From Pseudomonas sp. HOU2 (GTDB lineage Bacteria; Pseudomonadota; Gammaproteobacteria; Pseudomonadales; Pseudomonadaceae), in assembly GCF_040729435.1 (NCBI RefSeq), contig NZ_CP160398.1:2542001-2606000 (forward strand): 64,000 bases of DNA. The letters are read 5' to 3'. Both the position numbers and the translations under genes were made by a program. The notes under the pieces were generated by a model that had not been told where the DNA came from, did not search any database, and saw nothing but the letters and a program-made list of their open reading frames with translations. Below, in pieces: positions 25,635 through 36,437 of the stretch (position 1 is its first letter; each line of letters begins with the position of its first letter).

Positions 25635-28469
25635 TTGGACAAGATCCTGATACGTGGGGCCCGTACCCACAACCTGAAGAACATCGACCTGACCCTGCCA
25701 CGGGACAAACTGATCGTCATCACCGGCCTGTCCGGATCCGGCAAGTCGTCCCTGGCCTTCGACACGCTGTACGCCGAAGGTCAGCGCCGCTATGTCGAAT
25801 CCCTGTCGGCCTACGCCCGACAGTTTCTGTCGATGATGGAAAAGCCCGACGTCGACACCATTGAAGGTTTGTCGCCGGCGATTTCCATCGAACAGAAGTC
25901 GACCTCGCACAACCCGCGTTCCACGGTCGGCACCATCACCGAAATCTACGATTACCTGCGTCTGCTGTATGCGCGCGTCGGTACGCCGCGCTGCCCGGAT
26001 CACGATATTCCGCTGGAAGCGCAGACCGTCAGCCAGATGGTTGACCTGGTGTTGGCGCAACCGGAAGGCAGCAAGCTGATGTTGCTGGCGCCGGTGATCC
26101 GCGAGCGCAAGGGCGAGCACCTGTCGGTGTTCGAAGAACTGCGCGCCCAAGGCTTCGTCCGTGCGCGGGTCAACGGCCGCATCTGCGAACTCGATGAACT
26201 GCCGAAACTGGATAAACAGAAGAAGCATTCGATCGATGTGATCGTCGACCGTTTCAAGGTCCGTGCCGACCTGCAGCAGCGTCTGGCCGAATCGTTCGAA
26301 ACCGCACTGAAACTGGCGGACGGCATTGCCCTGGTGGCGCCGATGGACGACGAGCCGGGTGAAGAGATGATCTTCTCCGCGCGCTTCGCCTGCCCGATCT
26401 GCGGCCACGCGATCAGCGAACTTGAGCCGAAGCTGTTCTCCTTCAACAACCCGGCCGGCGCCTGCCCGACCTGCGATGGCCTGGGCGTGAAGCAGTTCTT
26501 CGACATCAAGCGCCTGGTCAATGGTGAACTGACCCTGGCCGAGGGCGCGATTCGTGGCTGGGACCGGCGTAACGTCTATTACTTCCAGATGCTCGGCTCA
26601 CTGGCCTCGCACTACAAGTTCAGCCTTGAGAAGCCGTTCAACGAACTGACCGCCGAACAGCAGAAGCAAATCCTGCACGGCAGCGGCTCACAGAATGTCG
26701 ACTTCAAGTACCTCAACGATCGCGGAGATATCGTCAAACGTTCGCATCCCTTCGAAGGTATCGTGCCGAACCTTGAGCGCCGCTACCGCGAAACCGAATC
26801 GGCCAGCGTGCGCGAAGAATTGGCCAAGTTCCTCAGTACCCAGGCCTGTCCGGATTGCCGCGGCACTCGTCTGCGGCGTGAAGCGCGGCACGTGTGGGTG
26901 GGTGAGAAAACCCTGCCGGCGGTGACCAACCTGCCGATCGGTGATGCCTGTGAATACTTCGGCGAGCTGAAGATGACCGGACGTCGCGGCGAGATCGCTG
27001 ACAAGATCCTCAAGGAGATCCGCGAGCGTCTGCAGTTTCTGGTCAACGTCGGTCTCGATTACCTGTCTCTGGATCGCAGCGCCGACACCCTGTCCGGTGG
27101 CGAAGCGCAGCGCATTCGTCTGGCCAGCCAGATCGGCGCAGGTCTGGTCGGGGTGCTGTACATCCTCGACGAGCCGTCCATTGGCCTGCATCAGCGCGAT
27201 AACGACCGGTTGCTCGGCACCCTCAAGCACCTGCGCGACATCGGCAACACGGTGATCGTGGTCGAGCACGACGAAGACGCTATTCGTCTGGCCGACTATG
27301 TGGTGGATATCGGGCCTGGCGCCGGGGTGCACGGCGGGCAGATCGTCGCTGAAGGTACGCCGGACGAAGTCATGGCACACCCGGACTCCCTGACCGGCAA
27401 ATACCTGTCGGGCCGGGTGAAGATCGAAGTGCCGGCCAAACGCACGCCGCGCAACAAGAAGCTGACGCTGTCGCTCAAGGGCGCGCGCGGCAACAACCTG
27501 CGCAACGTCGATCTGGAAATTCCGATCGGCTTGCTGACCTGCGTGACCGGCGTTTCCGGCTCCGGCAAGTCGACGCTGATCAACAACACGCTGTTCCCAT
27601 TGAGCGCTACTGCACTCAATGGTGCGACCACGCTGGAAGCAGCGGCGCACGACAGCATCAAGGGGCTGGAACATCTCGACAAGGTCGTCGACATCGACCA
27701 GAGCCCGATCGGCCGTACGCCGCGTTCCAACCCGGCGACCTACACCGGGCTGTTCACACCGATCCGCGAACTGTTTGCCGGTGTGCCTGAGTCGCGCTCC
27801 CGTGGTTACGGCCCGGGGCGCTTCTCGTTCAACGTCAAGGGCGGGCGCTGTGAGGCGTGTCAGGGCGACGGCCTGATCAAAGTGGAAATGCACTTCCTGC
27901 CGGACATTTACGTGCCGTGCGATGTGTGCAAGAGCAAGCGCTACAACCGCGAAACCCTTGAGATCAAATACAAGGGCAAGAGCATCCACGAAACCCTCGA
28001 GATGACCATCGAGGAAGCCCGGGAGTTCTTCGACGCGGTACCGGCGCTGGCGCGCAAGCTGCAGACGTTGATGGATGTGGGCCTGTCGTACATCAAGCTC
28101 GGGCAGTCGGCAACCACGCTGTCCGGTGGTGAAGCGCAGCGGGTCAAGCTGTCACGCGAGCTGTCCAAGCGCGACACCGGCAAAACTCTGTATATCCTGG
28201 ATGAGCCGACCACCGGCCTGCACTTCGCGGATATCCAGCAACTGCTCGACGTGCTGCATCGCCTGCGCGACCACGGCAATACCGTGGTGGTGATCGAGCA
28301 CAATCTGGACGTGATCAAGACTGCCGACTGGCTGGTGGATCTGGGGCCGGAGGGCGGCTCCAAGGGTGGGCAGATCATCGCCACTGGAACCCCGGAGGAA
28401 GTGGCCGAGATGAAACAGTCTCACACCGGTCACTACCTCAAGCCGTTGCTGATTCGCGATCGGGCCTGA
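25635..28469 (+). CDS. uvrA: Excinuclease ABC subunit A
   Basis: This 944-residue UvrA starts at TTG (25635), with GAGG 5 bases upstream and the conserved start [18 protein letters not shown]. Frames back to 25527 are not conserved. It has two ABC ATPase halves: Walker [13 protein letters not shown] near residue 32 and [13 protein letters not shown] near 640, and two signature motifs LSGGEAQRI and [15 protein letters not shown]. Zinc cysteines are seen in CPICGH...CPTCDG and CEACQGDG...CDVCKS. It detects bulky DNA lesions and loads UvrB in nucleotide excision repair. I see no clear LexA box upstream. Confidence 0.97.
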   Translation: MDKILIRGARTHNLKNIDLTLPRDKLIVITGLSGSGKSSLAFDTLYAEGQRRYVESLSAYARQFLSMMEKPDVDTIEGLSPAISIEQKSTSHNPRSTVGTITEIYDYLRLLYARVGTPRCPDHDIPLEAQTVSQMVDLVLAQPEGSKLMLLAPVIRERKGEHLSVFEELRAQGFVRARVNGRICELDELPKLDKQKKHSIDVIVDRFKVRADLQQRLAESFETALKLADGIALVAPMDDEPGEEMIFSARFACPICGHAISELEPKLFSFNNPAGACPTCDGLGVKQFFDIKRLVNGELTLAEGAIRGWDRRNVYYFQMLGSLASHYKFSLEKPFNELTAEQQKQILHGSGSQNVDFKYLNDRGDIVKRSHPFEGIVPNLERRYRETESASVREELAKFLSTQACPDCRGTRLRREARHVWVGEKTLPAVTNLPIGDACEYFGELKMTGRRGEIADKILKEIRERLQFLVNVGLDYLSLDRSADTLSGGEAQRIRLASQIGAGLVGVLYILDEPSIGLHQRDNDRLLGTLKHLRDIGNTVIVVEHDEDAIRLADYVVDIGPGAGVHGGQIVAEGTPDEVMAHPDSLTGKYLSGRVKIEVPAKRTPRNKKLTLSLKGARGNNLRNVDLEIPIGLLTCVTGVSGSGKSTLINNTLFPLSATALNGATTLEAAAHDSIKGLEHLDKVVDIDQSPIGRTPRSNPATYTGLFTPIRELFAGVPESRSRGYGPGRFSFNVKGGRCEACQGDGLIKVEMHFLPDIYVPCDVCKSKRYNRETLEIKYKGKSIHETLEMTIEEAREFFDAVPALARKLQTLMDVGLSYIKLGQSATTLSGGEAQRVKLSRELSKRDTGKTLYILDEPTTGLHFADIQQLLDVLHRLRDHGNTVVVIEHNLDVIKTADWLVDLGPEGGSKGGQIIATGTPEEVAEMKQSHTGHYLKPLLIRDRA

Positions 28470-28481
28470 TCCCCAGGCATG

Positions 28482-28520
28482 AAAAAGCCCCTGTCACTTC
28501 AACCGTGACAGGGGCTTTTT
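28482..28520. terminator. Bidirectional terminator, uvrA / bacterioferritin gene
   Basis: AAAAAGCCCCTGTCAC and GTGACAGGGGCTTTTT pair over 16 bases around a 7-base loop. The terminal A5 and T5 runs give a U-tract in both directions for the convergent genes. Confidence 0.92.
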
Positions 28521-28532
28521 TGTATCTGGCAA

Positions 28533-28997
28533 TCAGGTGTGAGACTGCAGGTAATTCTCGAGACCGATGAGCTTGATCAGGCCCAACTGCTTTTCCAGCC
28601 AGTAGGTGTGATCTTCCTCGGTGTCGTTGAGCTGAACACGCAGGATTTCGCGACTGACGTAATCCTTGTGCTGCTCGCACAACTCAATGCCTTTGCACAG
28701 TGCGGCGCGGACTTTGTACTCAAGACGCAGATCGGCTTCGAGCATCTCCGGCACGGTGGTGCCGACATCCAGATCGTCCGGACGCATGCGCGGCGTGCCT
28801 TCGAGCATCAGGATCCGGCGCATCAGAGCGTCGGCGTGACCAGCCTCTTCTTCCATCTCATGGTTGATTCGTTCGTAGAGCTTGGTGAAACCCCAGTCCT
28901 CATACATCCGCGAGTGCACAAAATATTGGTCACGCGCGGCCAGTTCGCCGGTCAGCAACGTGTTGAGGTAATCGATAACGTCTGGGTGGCCTTGCAT
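28533..28997 (-). CDS. bfr: Bacterioferritin-family ferritin (BfrA/FtnA type)
   Basis: This 154-residue four-helix ferritin stores iron as a 24-mer and takes part in iron detoxification. Ferroxidase ligands are present: Glu18, Glu51, His54, Glu93, Glu127 and His130. Residue 52, the usual heme-binding Met of bacterioferritins, is Ala (EEEAGHAD), as expected for the P. aeruginosa BfrA protein now called FtnA, whose gene is also next to katA. It may therefore bind no heme at the usual site. The start at 28997 ([10 protein letters not shown]) has GGGAGATGTAGGG upstream; the frame to 29039 is not conserved. Confidence 0.92.
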   Translation of the reverse strand: MQGHPDVIDYLNTLLTGELAARDQYFVHSRMYEDWGFTKLYERINHEMEEEAGHADALMRRILMLEGTPRMRPDDLDVGTTVPEMLEADLRLEYKVRAALCKGIELCEQHKDYVSREILRVQLNDTEEDHTYWLEKQLGLIKLIGLENYLQSHT

Positions 28998-29111
28998 CGC
29001 CCTACATCTCCCTGCCTGAAAGTCTGTAGTTTGAACCAAGCTGACCGGAAGGTCACCCCGTTTCGCGCAATAAAAGCGAAGATATTCTGAGAAAAGCGGC
29101 CTAAATAACGC

Positions 29112-29136
29112 AAAAACCGCCCTAATGAGGGCGGTT
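29112..29136 (-). terminator. Rho-independent terminator of katA
   Basis: On the minus strand, AACCGCCCT and AGGGCGGTT form a 9-bp stem with a CATT loop, followed by TTTG. It lies 11 bases after the katA stop. Confidence 0.85.
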
Positions 29137-29147
29137 CTGCTTCTCGT

Positions 29148-30602
29148 TTAGACTTCGTTAAGCTGTACGTTGAGCAGCTTTGCGATTGCTTCTCCATACG
29201 CCGGGTCGGCTTTGTAGAAATGCTGCAACTGACGATCAACCACATCAGGTGAAACACCGCTCATGGCGCCGGCGATATTGCTGACCAGCAAGGCTTTCTG
29301 CTCGTCGCTCATCAGACGGAACAGCGCACCGGCGTGGCTGTAGTAATCGGTGTCTTCGCGATGATCGTAACGGTCAGCAGCACCGCTCAATGCCAGTGCA
29401 GGCTCGGTGTAGTGCGGCGCTTGCTTCGGCGATTCGATGTAGCTGTTCGGCTCGTAGTTTGGCGCTGCGCCACCGTTGCTGCCGAAGGCCATCGAACCAT
29501 CGCGCTGGTAAGTGTTCACCAGGCTGCGTGGAGCATTCACCGGCAATTGCTGGTGGTTGGTACCAACACGGTAGCGATGCGCATCCGCATAGGCAAAGAC
29601 ACGACCTTGTAGCATGCGATCCGGCGACAGACCTACACCCGGCACCATGTTGCTCGGACCGAATGCCGCTTGCTCAACCTCAGCAAAATAGTTCAGCGGG
29701 TTGCGGTTCAGCTCCAGTTCACCGACTTCGATCAGCGGGAACTCCTTTTGCGACCAGGTCTTGGTCACGTCGAACGGGTTTTCGTAGTGCGCTGCTGCCT
29801 GAGCCTCGGTCATGATCTGAATGCATACGCGCCATTTCGGGAAATCACCACGCTCGATGGCTTCGAACAGGTCACGCTGAGCGTAATCCGGATCTGTACC
29901 CGCCAGACGTGCAGCGTCGGCCGGTGCCAGGTTCTTGATCCCTTGCTGGGTCTTGTAGTGCCATTTCACCCAGTGACGTTCGCCCTGTGCGTTGATCAGG
30001 CTGTAAGTGTGGCTACCGAAGCCGTGCATGTGACGGTAGCCGTCAGGGATGCCGCGATCCGAAAACAGGATAGTTACCTGGTGCAGCGCTTCAGGCGAAT
30101 GCGACCAGAAGTCCCACATCATTTGCGCGCTTTTCAGGTTGCTCTGCGGCAGGCGTTTCTGGGTGTGGATAAAGTCGGGAAACTTCAGCGGATCACGAAT
30201 GAAGAACACAGGGGTGTTGTTGCCAACGATGTCCCAGTTGCCTTCTTCGGTGTAGAACTTGAGGGCGAAACCACGTGGATCACGTTCGGTGTCGGCCGAG
30301 CCACGTTCGCCGCCTACAGTGGAGAAGCGCAGGAACGTTGGGGTTTGCTTGCCCACGGATTCAAACAGTTTGGCGCTGGTGTACTCGGTGATATCACGAG
30401 TCACGGTGAACGTACCGTAAGCATCCGAGCCTTTCGCGTGCACGCGGCGCTCAGGAATGTTTTCACGGTTGAAATGGGCAAGCTTCTCGATCAGATGAAA
30501 ATCGTCGAGCAGCAGCGGGCCACGTGGGCCGGCGGAGCGAGAATTCTGGTTATCAGCGACAGGTGCGCCACTGGCGGTCGTAAGCGTTTTGATCTGGCTC
30601 AT
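29148..30602 (-). CDS. katA: Catalase (heme, small subunit)
   Basis: This 484-residue monofunctional heme catalase converts hydrogen peroxide to water and oxygen. The catalytic His is in [13 protein letters not shown], the catalytic Asn in [11 protein letters not shown], and the proximal heme Tyr in [15 protein letters not shown]. The length fits the small-subunit clade 3 catalases such as P. aeruginosa KatA. The start has AGAGGAAGAAG upstream. It has its own terminator before the bacterioferritin gene, and this catalase-ferritin neighbourhood links peroxide and iron defence. An imperfect dyad in the 5' region may be a regulator site. Confidence 0.95.
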   Translation of the reverse strand: MSQIKTLTTASGAPVADNQNSRSAGPRGPLLLDDFHLIEKLAHFNRENIPERRVHAKGSDAYGTFTVTRDITEYTSAKLFESVGKQTPTFLRFSTVGGERGSADTERDPRGFALKFYTEEGNWDIVGNNTPVFFIRDPLKFPDFIHTQKRLPQSNLKSAQMMWDFWSHSPEALHQVTILFSDRGIPDGYRHMHGFGSHTYSLINAQGERHWVKWHYKTQQGIKNLAPADAARLAGTDPDYAQRDLFEAIERGDFPKWRVCIQIMTEAQAAAHYENPFDVTKTWSQKEFPLIEVGELELNRNPLNYFAEVEQAAFGPSNMVPGVGLSPDRMLQGRVFAYADAHRYRVGTNHQQLPVNAPRSLVNTYQRDGSMAFGSNGGAAPNYEPNSYIESPKQAPHYTEPALALSGAADRYDHREDTDYYSHAGALFRLMSDEQKALLVSNIAGAMSGVSPDVVDRQLQHFYKADPAYGEAIAKLLNVQLNEV

Positions 30603-30672
30603 GCGGTCTTCTTCCTCTGTCAGTCTTGAAACTGCCGGCTAATCGGCTTGCTGGGAAGTATTGATCATCAAT

Positions 30673-30705
30673 GTGACACCTACAAATTCATTAACTTGTA
30701 GTCAC
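30673..30705 (-). promoter_or_regulatory. Imperfect dyad upstream of katA
   Basis: GTGACACCTACAA (30673-30685) and TTGTAGTCAC (30696-30705) form an inverted repeat, with a 3-base bulge, about 70-100 bases before the katA start. It could be a site for a peroxide-responsive regulator, but I do not see a full OxyR consensus. Confidence 0.35.
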
Positions 30706-30794
30706 CGATAGATAATTACTAATTATGCGTCCCAGCACATAGTGCCAACAGAACAATGTCAGAAGCTTGTATGAACAGCGCATTTTTTGCAGGC

Positions 30795-30827
30795 ACAAAA
30801 AACCGGGCACTAGGCCCGGTTTTTTGT
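30795..30827 (-). terminator. Terminator of the alpha operon (after rplQ)
   Basis: ACAAAAAACCGGGC pairs with GCCCGGTTTTTTGT around the loop ACTAG, giving a GC stem followed by U6 on the minus strand. It lies 15 bases after the rplQ stop. Confidence 0.92.
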
Positions 30828-30841
30828 TTCAGACTGACGTC

Positions 30842-31228
30842 TTACTCGGCGGATACAGCTTCGCCAGCAGTAGCACGATCAACCAACTCGACGTACGCCA
30901 TAGGCGCGTTGTCGCCAGCGCGGAAACCGCACTTGAGGATGCGCAGGTAGCCACCCTCACGGGTAGCGTAACGCTTGCCCAGGTCGTTGAAGAGCTTACC
31001 AACGATAGCTTTCGAACGAGTACGGTCGAAAGCCAGACGGCGGTTAGCCAGGCTGTCTGTCTTGGCCAGAGTGATCAGCGGCTCGGCAACGCGGCGCAGT
31101 TCTTTGGCTTTTGGCAGAGTAGTCTTGATCAGCTCGTGCTCGAACAACGACACCGCCATGTTCTGGAACATGGCCTTGCGGTGCGAGCTGGTGCGGCTCA
31201 GGTGACGCCCACTTTTACGATGACGCAT
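30842..31228 (-). CDS. rplQ: 50S ribosomal protein L17
   Basis: This is the 128-residue L17, recognised by the start [20 protein letters not shown] and the segment [25 protein letters not shown]. It binds 23S rRNA near the peptide exit region of the large subunit. It is the last gene of the alpha operon, 42 bases after rpoA and just before a strong terminator. The length and sequence are normal for a gammaproteobacterium. The C-terminal tail, [16 protein letters not shown], is acidic and unique to Pseudomonas-type L17. Confidence 0.98.
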
Positions 31229-31270
31229 GGTTCATTCCTTACCAAACACTACGTTCGGTGATTACGACGA

Positions 31271-32272
31271 TCAGGCAGTCGCCTTGTCGTCCTTCTTAAG
31301 ACTTGCAGGCGGCCAGTTGTCGAGGCGCATGCCGAGGGACAGACCGCGGGAGGCCAGAACGTCCTTGATTTCAGTCAAGGATTTCTTGCCCAGGTTCGGA
31401 GTCTTCAACAGCTCTACTTCGGTACGCTGAATCAGGTCGCCGATGTAGTAGATGTTTTCCGCCTTAAGGCAGTTAGCCGAACGTACAGTCAGTTCCAGAT
31501 CGTCAACCGGGCGAAGCAGGATCGGATCGATCTCGTCTTCCTGCTCGACAACCACTGGCTCACTGTCACCTTTGAGGTCGACGAACGCAGCCAACTGCTG
31601 TTGCAGGATGGTTGCAGCGCGGCGGATAGCCTCTTCAGGATCCAGAGTACCGTTGGTTTCCAGATCAATAACCAGCTTGTCCAGGTTGGTGCGCTGCTCG
31701 ACACGGGCGTTTTCCACCACGTATGCGATACGGCGAACCGGGCTGAACGAAGAGTCGAGCTGCAAGCGACCAATGCTGCGGCTTTCGTCTTCATCGCTCT
31801 GACGCGAGTCGGCTGGTTCATAACCACGACCACGAGCTACGGTGAGCTTCATGTTCAGGGCGCCGTTAGACGCCAGGTTAGCGATTACGTGATCGGGGTT
31901 AACGATCTCGACATCATGATCCAGCTGAATATCGGCAGCGGTAACCACCCCCGAACCCTTCTTCGACAAGGTCAGCGTAACTTCGTCACGACCGTGCAGC
32001 TTGATGGCCAGACCTTTAAGGTTCAACAGGATTTCAATTACGTCTTCCTGTACACCTTCGATGGCGCTGTACTCGTGGAGCACACCGTCAATCTCGGCCT
32101 CGACTACTGCGCAGCCGGGCATTGAGGACAACAGGATGCGGCGCAGCGCGTTGCCCAGGGTGTGGCCAAAACCACGCTCGAGAGGCTCGAGAGTGATCTT
32201 GGCGCGGGTTGGACTGACAACCTGCACATCAATGTGGCGGGGTGTCAGGAACTCATTTACCGAAATCTGCAT
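31271..32272 (-). CDS. rpoA: RNA polymerase subunit alpha
   Basis: This 333-residue alpha subunit has an N-terminal dimerisation domain to about residue 235 ([21 protein letters not shown] near residues 33-53 nucleates core assembly). A flexible linker joins a C-terminal domain that touches activators and UP elements; there the determinant region is [20 protein letters not shown] with the DNA-contacting Arg and Asn intact, followed by [15 protein letters not shown]. It lies between rpsD and rplQ, so polymerase assembly is tied to ribosomal protein expression. Confidence 0.98.
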   Translation of the reverse strand: MQISVNEFLTPRHIDVQVVSPTRAKITLEPLERGFGHTLGNALRRILLSSMPGCAVVEAEIDGVLHEYSAIEGVQEDVIEILLNLKGLAIKLHGRDEVTLTLSKKGSGVVTAADIQLDHDVEIVNPDHVIANLASNGALNMKLTVARGRGYEPADSRQSDEDESRSIGRLQLDSSFSPVRRIAYVVENARVEQRTNLDKLVIDLETNGTLDPEEAIRRAATILQQQLAAFVDLKGDSEPVVVEQEDEIDPILLRPVDDLELTVRSANCLKAENIYYIGDLIQRTEVELLKTPNLGKKSLTEIKDVLASRGLSLGMRLDNWPPASLKKDDKATA

Positions 32273-32294
32273 GGATGCACCTATTTTCTAGCCC

Positions 32295-32915
32295 TTACTT
32301 GGAGTAGAGCTCGACAATCAGGCTTTCGTTGATGTCGGCGGACAGATCACTGCGAGCAGGAACGTTCTTGAAAACGCCCGACTTCTTCTCAGTGTCTACT
32401 TCTACCCATTCTACGCGGCCACGTTGGGCACACAGATCGAGAGCTTGGACAATGCGAAGTTGGTTTTTTGCTTTCTCGCGAACTGCGACCACGTCACCAG
32501 CACGAACCTGATACGACGGAACGTTTACGGTCTGACCGTTAACGCTGATCGACTTGTGCGATACCAGCTGACGGGATTCGGCACGAGTCGAACCAAAGCC
32601 CATACGGTATACAACGTTGTCCAGACGGCATTCGAGCAGTTGCAGCAGGTTTTCACCGGTTGCACCTTTCTTGCCAGCAGCTTCTTTGTAGTAGCCGCTG
32701 AACTGACGCTCGAGAACGCCGTAGATACGACGGACCTTCTGCTTTTCACGCAGTTGGGTGCCGTAGTCGGACTGGCGACCGCGGCGTTGGCCGTGGATAC
32801 CAGGTGCTGCTTCAATGTTGCACTTCGATTCGATCGCGCGCACGCCGCTCTTCAGGAAGAGATCGGTGCCTTCGCGACGAGCGAGTTTGCATTTTGGACC
32901 AATGTAACGAGCCAT
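32295..32915 (-). CDS. rpsD: 30S ribosomal protein S4
   Basis: This is the 206-residue S4, a primary 16S rRNA binding protein that starts assembly of the 5' domain and, in E. coli, represses the alpha operon by binding its leader. Visible hallmarks are [20 protein letters not shown] at the N terminus, and the S4 RNA-binding motif [20 protein letters not shown] then [20 protein letters not shown]. It lies 18 bases after rpsK and 22 before rpoA. Confidence 0.98.
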   Translation of the reverse strand: MARYIGPKCKLARREGTDLFLKSGVRAIESKCNIEAAPGIHGQRRGRQSDYGTQLREKQKVRRIYGVLERQFSGYYKEAAGKKGATGENLLQLLECRLDNVVYRMGFGSTRAESRQLVSHKSISVNGQTVNVPSYQVRAGDVVAVREKAKNQLRIVQALDLCAQRGRVEWVEVDTEKKSGVFKNVPARSDLSADINESLIVELYSK

Positions 32916-32933
32916 TCTTTACAATCTCCTGGA

Positions 32934-33323
32934 TTACACGCGGCGCTTCTTCGGCGGACGGCACCCGTTGTGCGGGATTGGCGTCACGTCGGTGATGCTG
33001 GCGATCTTGTAGCCACAGCCGTTCAAAGCGCGGACTGCGGATTCACGACCTGGACCTGGACCCTTGACGTTAACGTCGAGGTTTTTCAGGCCGTATTCCA
33101 GCGCAGCTTGACCAGCACGCTCAGCAGCTACTTGAGCAGCGAACGGGGTGGACTTGCGGGAACCGCGGAAACCCGAACCACCGGAGGTAGCCCAGGAAAG
33201 AGCGTTACCTTGACGGTCGGTAATGGTCACGATGGTGTTGTTAAAAGAAGCATGGATGTGGGCGATGCCATCAACCACTGTCTTTTTAACTTTTTTACGA
33301 GGACGAGCAGCAGGTTTTGCCAT
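32934..33323 (-). CDS. rpsK: 30S ribosomal protein S11
   Basis: This 129-residue S11 lines the mRNA exit channel on the 30S platform. Characteristic segments are [20 protein letters not shown] and [20 protein letters not shown], followed by the conserved tail [16 protein letters not shown]. The N-terminal basic stretch [15 protein letters not shown] is expected for Pseudomonas. It lies 30 bases after rpsM in the alpha operon. Confidence 0.98.
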   Translation of the reverse strand: MAKPAARPRKKVKKTVVDGIAHIHASFNNTIVTITDRQGNALSWATSGGSGFRGSRKSTPFAAQVAAERAGQAALEYGLKNLDVNVKGPGPGRESAVRALNGCGYKIASITDVTPIPHNGCRPPKKRRV

Positions 33324-33353
33324 GATTAAATTCCTGTCGATTCGCTGGGGCGA

Positions 33354-33710
33354 TTACTTGCGGATCGGCTTACGCGGACCTTTACGGGTACGCGCGTTGG
33401 TCTTGGTACGCTGACCGCGTACTGGAAGACCGCGACGATGACGCAGACCGCGATAGCAACCGAGGTCCATCAAGCGCTTGATTTTCATGTTGATTTCGCG
33501 ACGCAGGTCACCTTCAGTGGTGAACTTCGCCACTTCGCCACGCAGCTGTTCAATTTGCTCGTCGCTCAGATCTTTGATCTTTGCTGCTGGGTTTACCCCA
33601 GTGTCTGCACAGATTTTCTGCGCAGTAGTGCGACCGACACCATAGATGTAGGTCAGCGAGATAACAGTATGCTTGTTATCTGGAATGTTAACGCCTGCAA
33701 TACGGGCCAT
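33354..33710 (-). CDS. rpsM: 30S ribosomal protein S13
   Basis: This 118-residue S13 forms part of bridge B1 to the large subunit and contacts P-site tRNA through its basic C-terminal tail ([20 protein letters not shown]). The start [20 protein letters not shown] and [16 protein letters not shown] are diagnostic. It is the first gene of the alpha operon, and a promoter-like site (TTGATT-N17-TATTAT) lies about 60-90 bases upstream. A GGAG Shine-Dalgarno sequence precedes the ATG. Confidence 0.98.
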   Translation of the reverse strand: MARIAGVNIPDNKHTVISLTYIYGVGRTTAQKICADTGVNPAAKIKDLSDEQIEQLRGEVAKFTTEGDLRREINMKIKRLMDLGCYRGLRHRRGLPVRGQRTKTNARTRKGPRKPIRK

Positions 33711-33769
33711 TCAGTGGGACTCCAATTGACAGCTACCTACGCCCCGGAAGCCAAGAAATAGGGCGCGAG

Positions 33770-33798
33770 ATAATATCGCTGTAATAACAAATAATCAA
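33770..33798 (-). promoter_or_regulatory. Candidate alpha operon promoter
   Basis: On the minus strand TTGATT (33793-33798), a 17-base spacer and TATTAT (33770-33775) form a good sigma70 promoter about 60 bases before rpsM. Its -35 box starts directly after a hairpin that could end transcripts from rpmJ. Confidence 0.7.
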
Positions 33799-33822
33799 CC
33801 CGGCAGCGCACTAGCTGCCGGG
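33799..33822 (-). terminator. Hairpin between rpmJ and rpsM
   Basis: CCCGGCAGC and GCTGCCGGG form a perfect 9-bp stem with a 6-base loop, 19 bases after the rpmJ stop. The following sequence on the minus strand (TTGATTATTTGTTATT) is T-rich but not a clean U-tract, so termination may be partial. Confidence 0.6.
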
Positions 33823-33840
33823 CTTGAAGCACAATCACAC

Positions 33841-33957
33841 TCAGCCTTGGCGCTGTTTGTGACGCGGTTCCGCGCTGCAAATTACTCGAACAACACCTTC
33901 GCGGCGAATAATCTTGCAGTTACGGCACAGCTTTTTCACCGATGCACGAACTTTCAT
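33841..33957 (-). CDS. rpmJ: 50S ribosomal protein L36
   Basis: This 38-residue L36 begins [20 protein letters not shown] and ends EPRHKQRQG. It has the zinc-ribbon type ligands Cys11, Cys14, Cys27 and His33, so it is the zinc-binding (C+) form. It helps fold 23S rRNA near the factor-binding region. It lies 27 bases after secY and is the last gene of the spc transcript, as in E. coli. A normal GAGGAG-like site lies upstream. Confidence 0.96.
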
Positions 33958-33984
33958 CACCAACTCCTCGAACCTTATGGGTAC

Positions 33985-35313
33985 TCAGCGCAACATGCCG
34001 CTGCCGTAACCCTTCAGGTTGGCTTTCTTCATCAGGGATTCGTACTGGTGCGAAACGAGGTGCGATTGTACTTGGGACATGAAGTCCATCACAACCACGA
34101 CCACGATCAGCAACGAGGTCCCGCCAAGGTAGAACGGAACGTTTGCTGCAACCACCAGGAACTGGGGCAACAGGCACACGGCCGTCATGTAAAGAGCACC
34201 GAACATGGTCAAGCGAGTCAAAACGCCATCAATATAGCGCGCAGACTGCTCACCTGGACGGATACCCGGAATAAAGGCACCGGACTTCTTCAGGTTTTCC
34301 GCTACGTCTTTCGGATTGAACATCAACGCCGTATAGAAGAAGCAGAAGAAAATAATCCCTGCACTAAACAGCAGAATATTCAACGGCTGACCAGGAGCGA
34401 TCGACTGCGAGATGTCCTGCAACCAGCCCAAACCTTCAGACTGACCAAACCAGGCACCCAACGAAGCCGGGAACAGCAAAATGCTGCTCGCGAAAATAGC
34501 CGGAATAACACCGGCCATGTTCACCTTCAGCGGCAAGTGGCTTGTCTGCGCAGCGAAAACCTTACGGCCCTGCTGACGCTTGGCGTAGTGAACAGCGATA
34601 CGACGCTGGCCACGCTCAATGAACACCACGAAACCGATAATCGCTACTGCCAGCAAACCGATGGCAACCAGGGCGAAGATATTGATATCCCCCTGACGCG
34701 CAGACTCGAAAGACTGCCCGATTGCCCTCGGAAGACCGGCGACGATACCCGAAAAAATCAACATCGAGATACCGTTGCCTACACCACGCTCAGTAATCTG
34801 CTCACCCAGCCACATCATGAACATCGCACCAGCCACAAAAGTGGATACCGCGACGAAATGGAAGCCAAAGTCACCAGTGAACGCAACGCCCTGCCCCGCC
34901 AGACCAATGGACATGCCAATAGCCTGAACGAGAGCGAGGACGACGGTGCCGTAGCGGGTGTACTGGCTGATCTTGCGACGGCCAGCTTCACCTTCCTTCT
35001 TCAACTGCTCCAGCTGCGGACTGACGGCAGTCATCAGTTGCATGATGATCGAAGCCGAGATGTACGGCATGATCCCCAGTGCAAAGATGCTCATCCGTTC
35101 CAGCGCGCCGCCGGAGAACATGTTGAACAAGCTAAGAATGGTCCCCTCATTCTGTCGAAACAGGTCTGCGAGTCGGTCCGGGTTGATACCTGGAACCGGG
35201 ATGTGTGCGCCTATTCGGTAGACGATAATCGCCAGGAACAGAAAACGCAGACGAGCCCAAAGTTCAGACATACCGCCTTTGCCGAGCGCAGAGAGAGCAC
35301 CTTGCTTAGCCAT
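33985..35313 (-). CDS. secY: Preprotein translocase subunit SecY
   Basis: This 442-residue SecY has ten transmembrane helices and forms the pore of the SecYEG channel for protein export and membrane insertion. Seen are the plug region after helix 1 ([18 protein letters not shown]), [13 protein letters not shown] on helix 2, [10 protein letters not shown], the cytoplasmic loops with [18 protein letters not shown] and [19 protein letters not shown], and [14 protein letters not shown] at the end. Its ATG directly follows the rplO stop, so it is translationally coupled. SecE is encoded at 60713-61081. Confidence 0.98.
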   Translation of the reverse strand: MAKQGALSALGKGGMSELWARLRFLFLAIIVYRIGAHIPVPGINPDRLADLFRQNEGTILSLFNMFSGGALERMSIFALGIMPYISASIIMQLMTAVSPQLEQLKKEGEAGRRKISQYTRYGTVVLALVQAIGMSIGLAGQGVAFTGDFGFHFVAVSTFVAGAMFMMWLGEQITERGVGNGISMLIFSGIVAGLPRAIGQSFESARQGDINIFALVAIGLLAVAIIGFVVFIERGQRRIAVHYAKRQQGRKVFAAQTSHLPLKVNMAGVIPAIFASSILLFPASLGAWFGQSEGLGWLQDISQSIAPGQPLNILLFSAGIIFFCFFYTALMFNPKDVAENLKKSGAFIPGIRPGEQSARYIDGVLTRLTMFGALYMTAVCLLPQFLVVAANVPFYLGGTSLLIVVVVVMDFMSQVQSHLVSHQYESLMKKANLKGYGSGMLR

Positions 35314-35751
35314 TTATTCCTCGAACTTGCCGCCAGCTGCTTCGATAGCCGCACGCGCACCTTTGGTGGCGCCGATTCCCTTGCCGATAGTGACAGCGCG
35401 AGTCACTTCACCGGACAACATGATTTTCACACGCTGTACGTTGACGTTGATCACGTTGGCATCTTTCAGGGACTGCACGGTGACGATGTCGCCTTCCACT
35501 TTAGCCAACTCGGACAGACGCACTTCTGCGCGATCCATGGCTTTCAGGGAAACGAAACCGAACTTCGGCAGGCGACGATGCAGCGGCTGTTGACCGCCTT
35601 CAAAGCCTGGAGCAATAGTGCCACCGGAGCGGGAGGTTTGACCTTTGTGACCACGGCCACCAGTCTTACCCAAACCGCTACCGATACCACGGCCCGGACG
35701 ATGCTTTTCGCGACGGGAACCCGGCGCTGGACTCAGATCATTGAGTTTCAT
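35314..35751 (-). CDS. rplO: 50S ribosomal protein L15
   Basis: This 145-residue L15 binds 23S rRNA in late large-subunit assembly. Its Gly/Arg-rich N terminus is typical: [20 protein letters not shown] then [20 protein letters not shown]. Later [18 protein letters not shown] is conserved. The stop TAA is directly followed by the secY ATG, and it starts three bases after rpmD. Confidence 0.98.
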   Translation of the reverse strand: MKLNDLSPAPGSRREKHRPGRGIGSGLGKTGGRGHKGQTSRSGGTIAPGFEGGQQPLHRRLPKFGFVSLKAMDRAEVRLSELAKVEGDIVTVQSLKDANVINVNVQRVKIMLSGEVTRAVTIGKGIGATKGARAAIEAAGGKFEE

Positions 35752-35754
35752 CGA

Positions 35755-35931
35755 TTAACCCTCGACACGCAGCATGTAGTAAGCCTTGTTGATCATCCCG
35801 CGATTCTCGGGAGTATCCTGGACTTCTACAGTGTGACCGATGCGACGCAGACCCAGACCCTTAACGCACAGTTTGTGGTTAGGGATGCGGCCGGTCATGC
35901 TTTTGATCAGCGTAACTTTAACGGTAGCCAT
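35755..35931 (-). CDS. rpmD: 50S ribosomal protein L30
   Basis: This 58-residue L30 begins [20 protein letters not shown] and carries [18 protein letters not shown], which identify the family. It binds 23S rRNA in domain II near the 5S rRNA region. The start is 2 bases after the end of rpsE and it ends 3 bases before rplO, so it is tightly packed in the spc operon. It is below the usual length cut-off for gene calling but its identity is not in doubt. Confidence 0.97.
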
Positions 35932-35933
35932 GA

Positions 35934-36434
35934 TCAGAAGATCTCCTTGACAGTCAGGCCACGCTTGGCAGCGATGGACTCAGGAGATTGCATGGCTTTC
36001 AGACCCTTGAAAGTGGCGTGAACCACGTTTACCGGGTTAGTCGAGCCGTAGCACTTGGCCAGAACGTTCTGAACGCCAGCAACTTCGAGGACAGCACGCA
36101 TAGCGCCGCCAGCGATGATACCGGTACCTTCAGAAGCAGGCTGCATGTACACCTTCGAAGCGCCGTGAGCGGACTTCATTGCGTACTGCAGAGTGGTGCC
36201 GTTCAGGTCAACTTGAATCATGTTGCGGCGAGCAGCTTCCATTGCCTTCTGGATCGCAGCAGGCACTTCACGCGACTTGCCACGGCCGAAGCCAACACGC
36301 CCTTTACCATCACCAACCACGGTCAACGCGGTGAAAGTGAAGATACGGCCGCCTTTAACGGTTTTGGCTACGCGGTTAACTTGAACCAGCTTCTCGATGT
36401 AGCCTTCGTCGCGCTTTTGGTCGTTATTTGACAT
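35934..36434 (-). CDS. rpsE: 30S ribosomal protein S5
   Basis: This 166-residue S5 lies at the mRNA entry site and acts in decoding accuracy and helicase activity of the ribosome. Typical segments are [59 protein letters not shown] and [19 protein letters not shown]. The N-terminal loop residues where spectinomycin-resistance mutations arise (VAKTVKGG) look wild-type. It lies three bases after rplR. Confidence 0.98.
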
Positions 36435-36437
36435 AAC

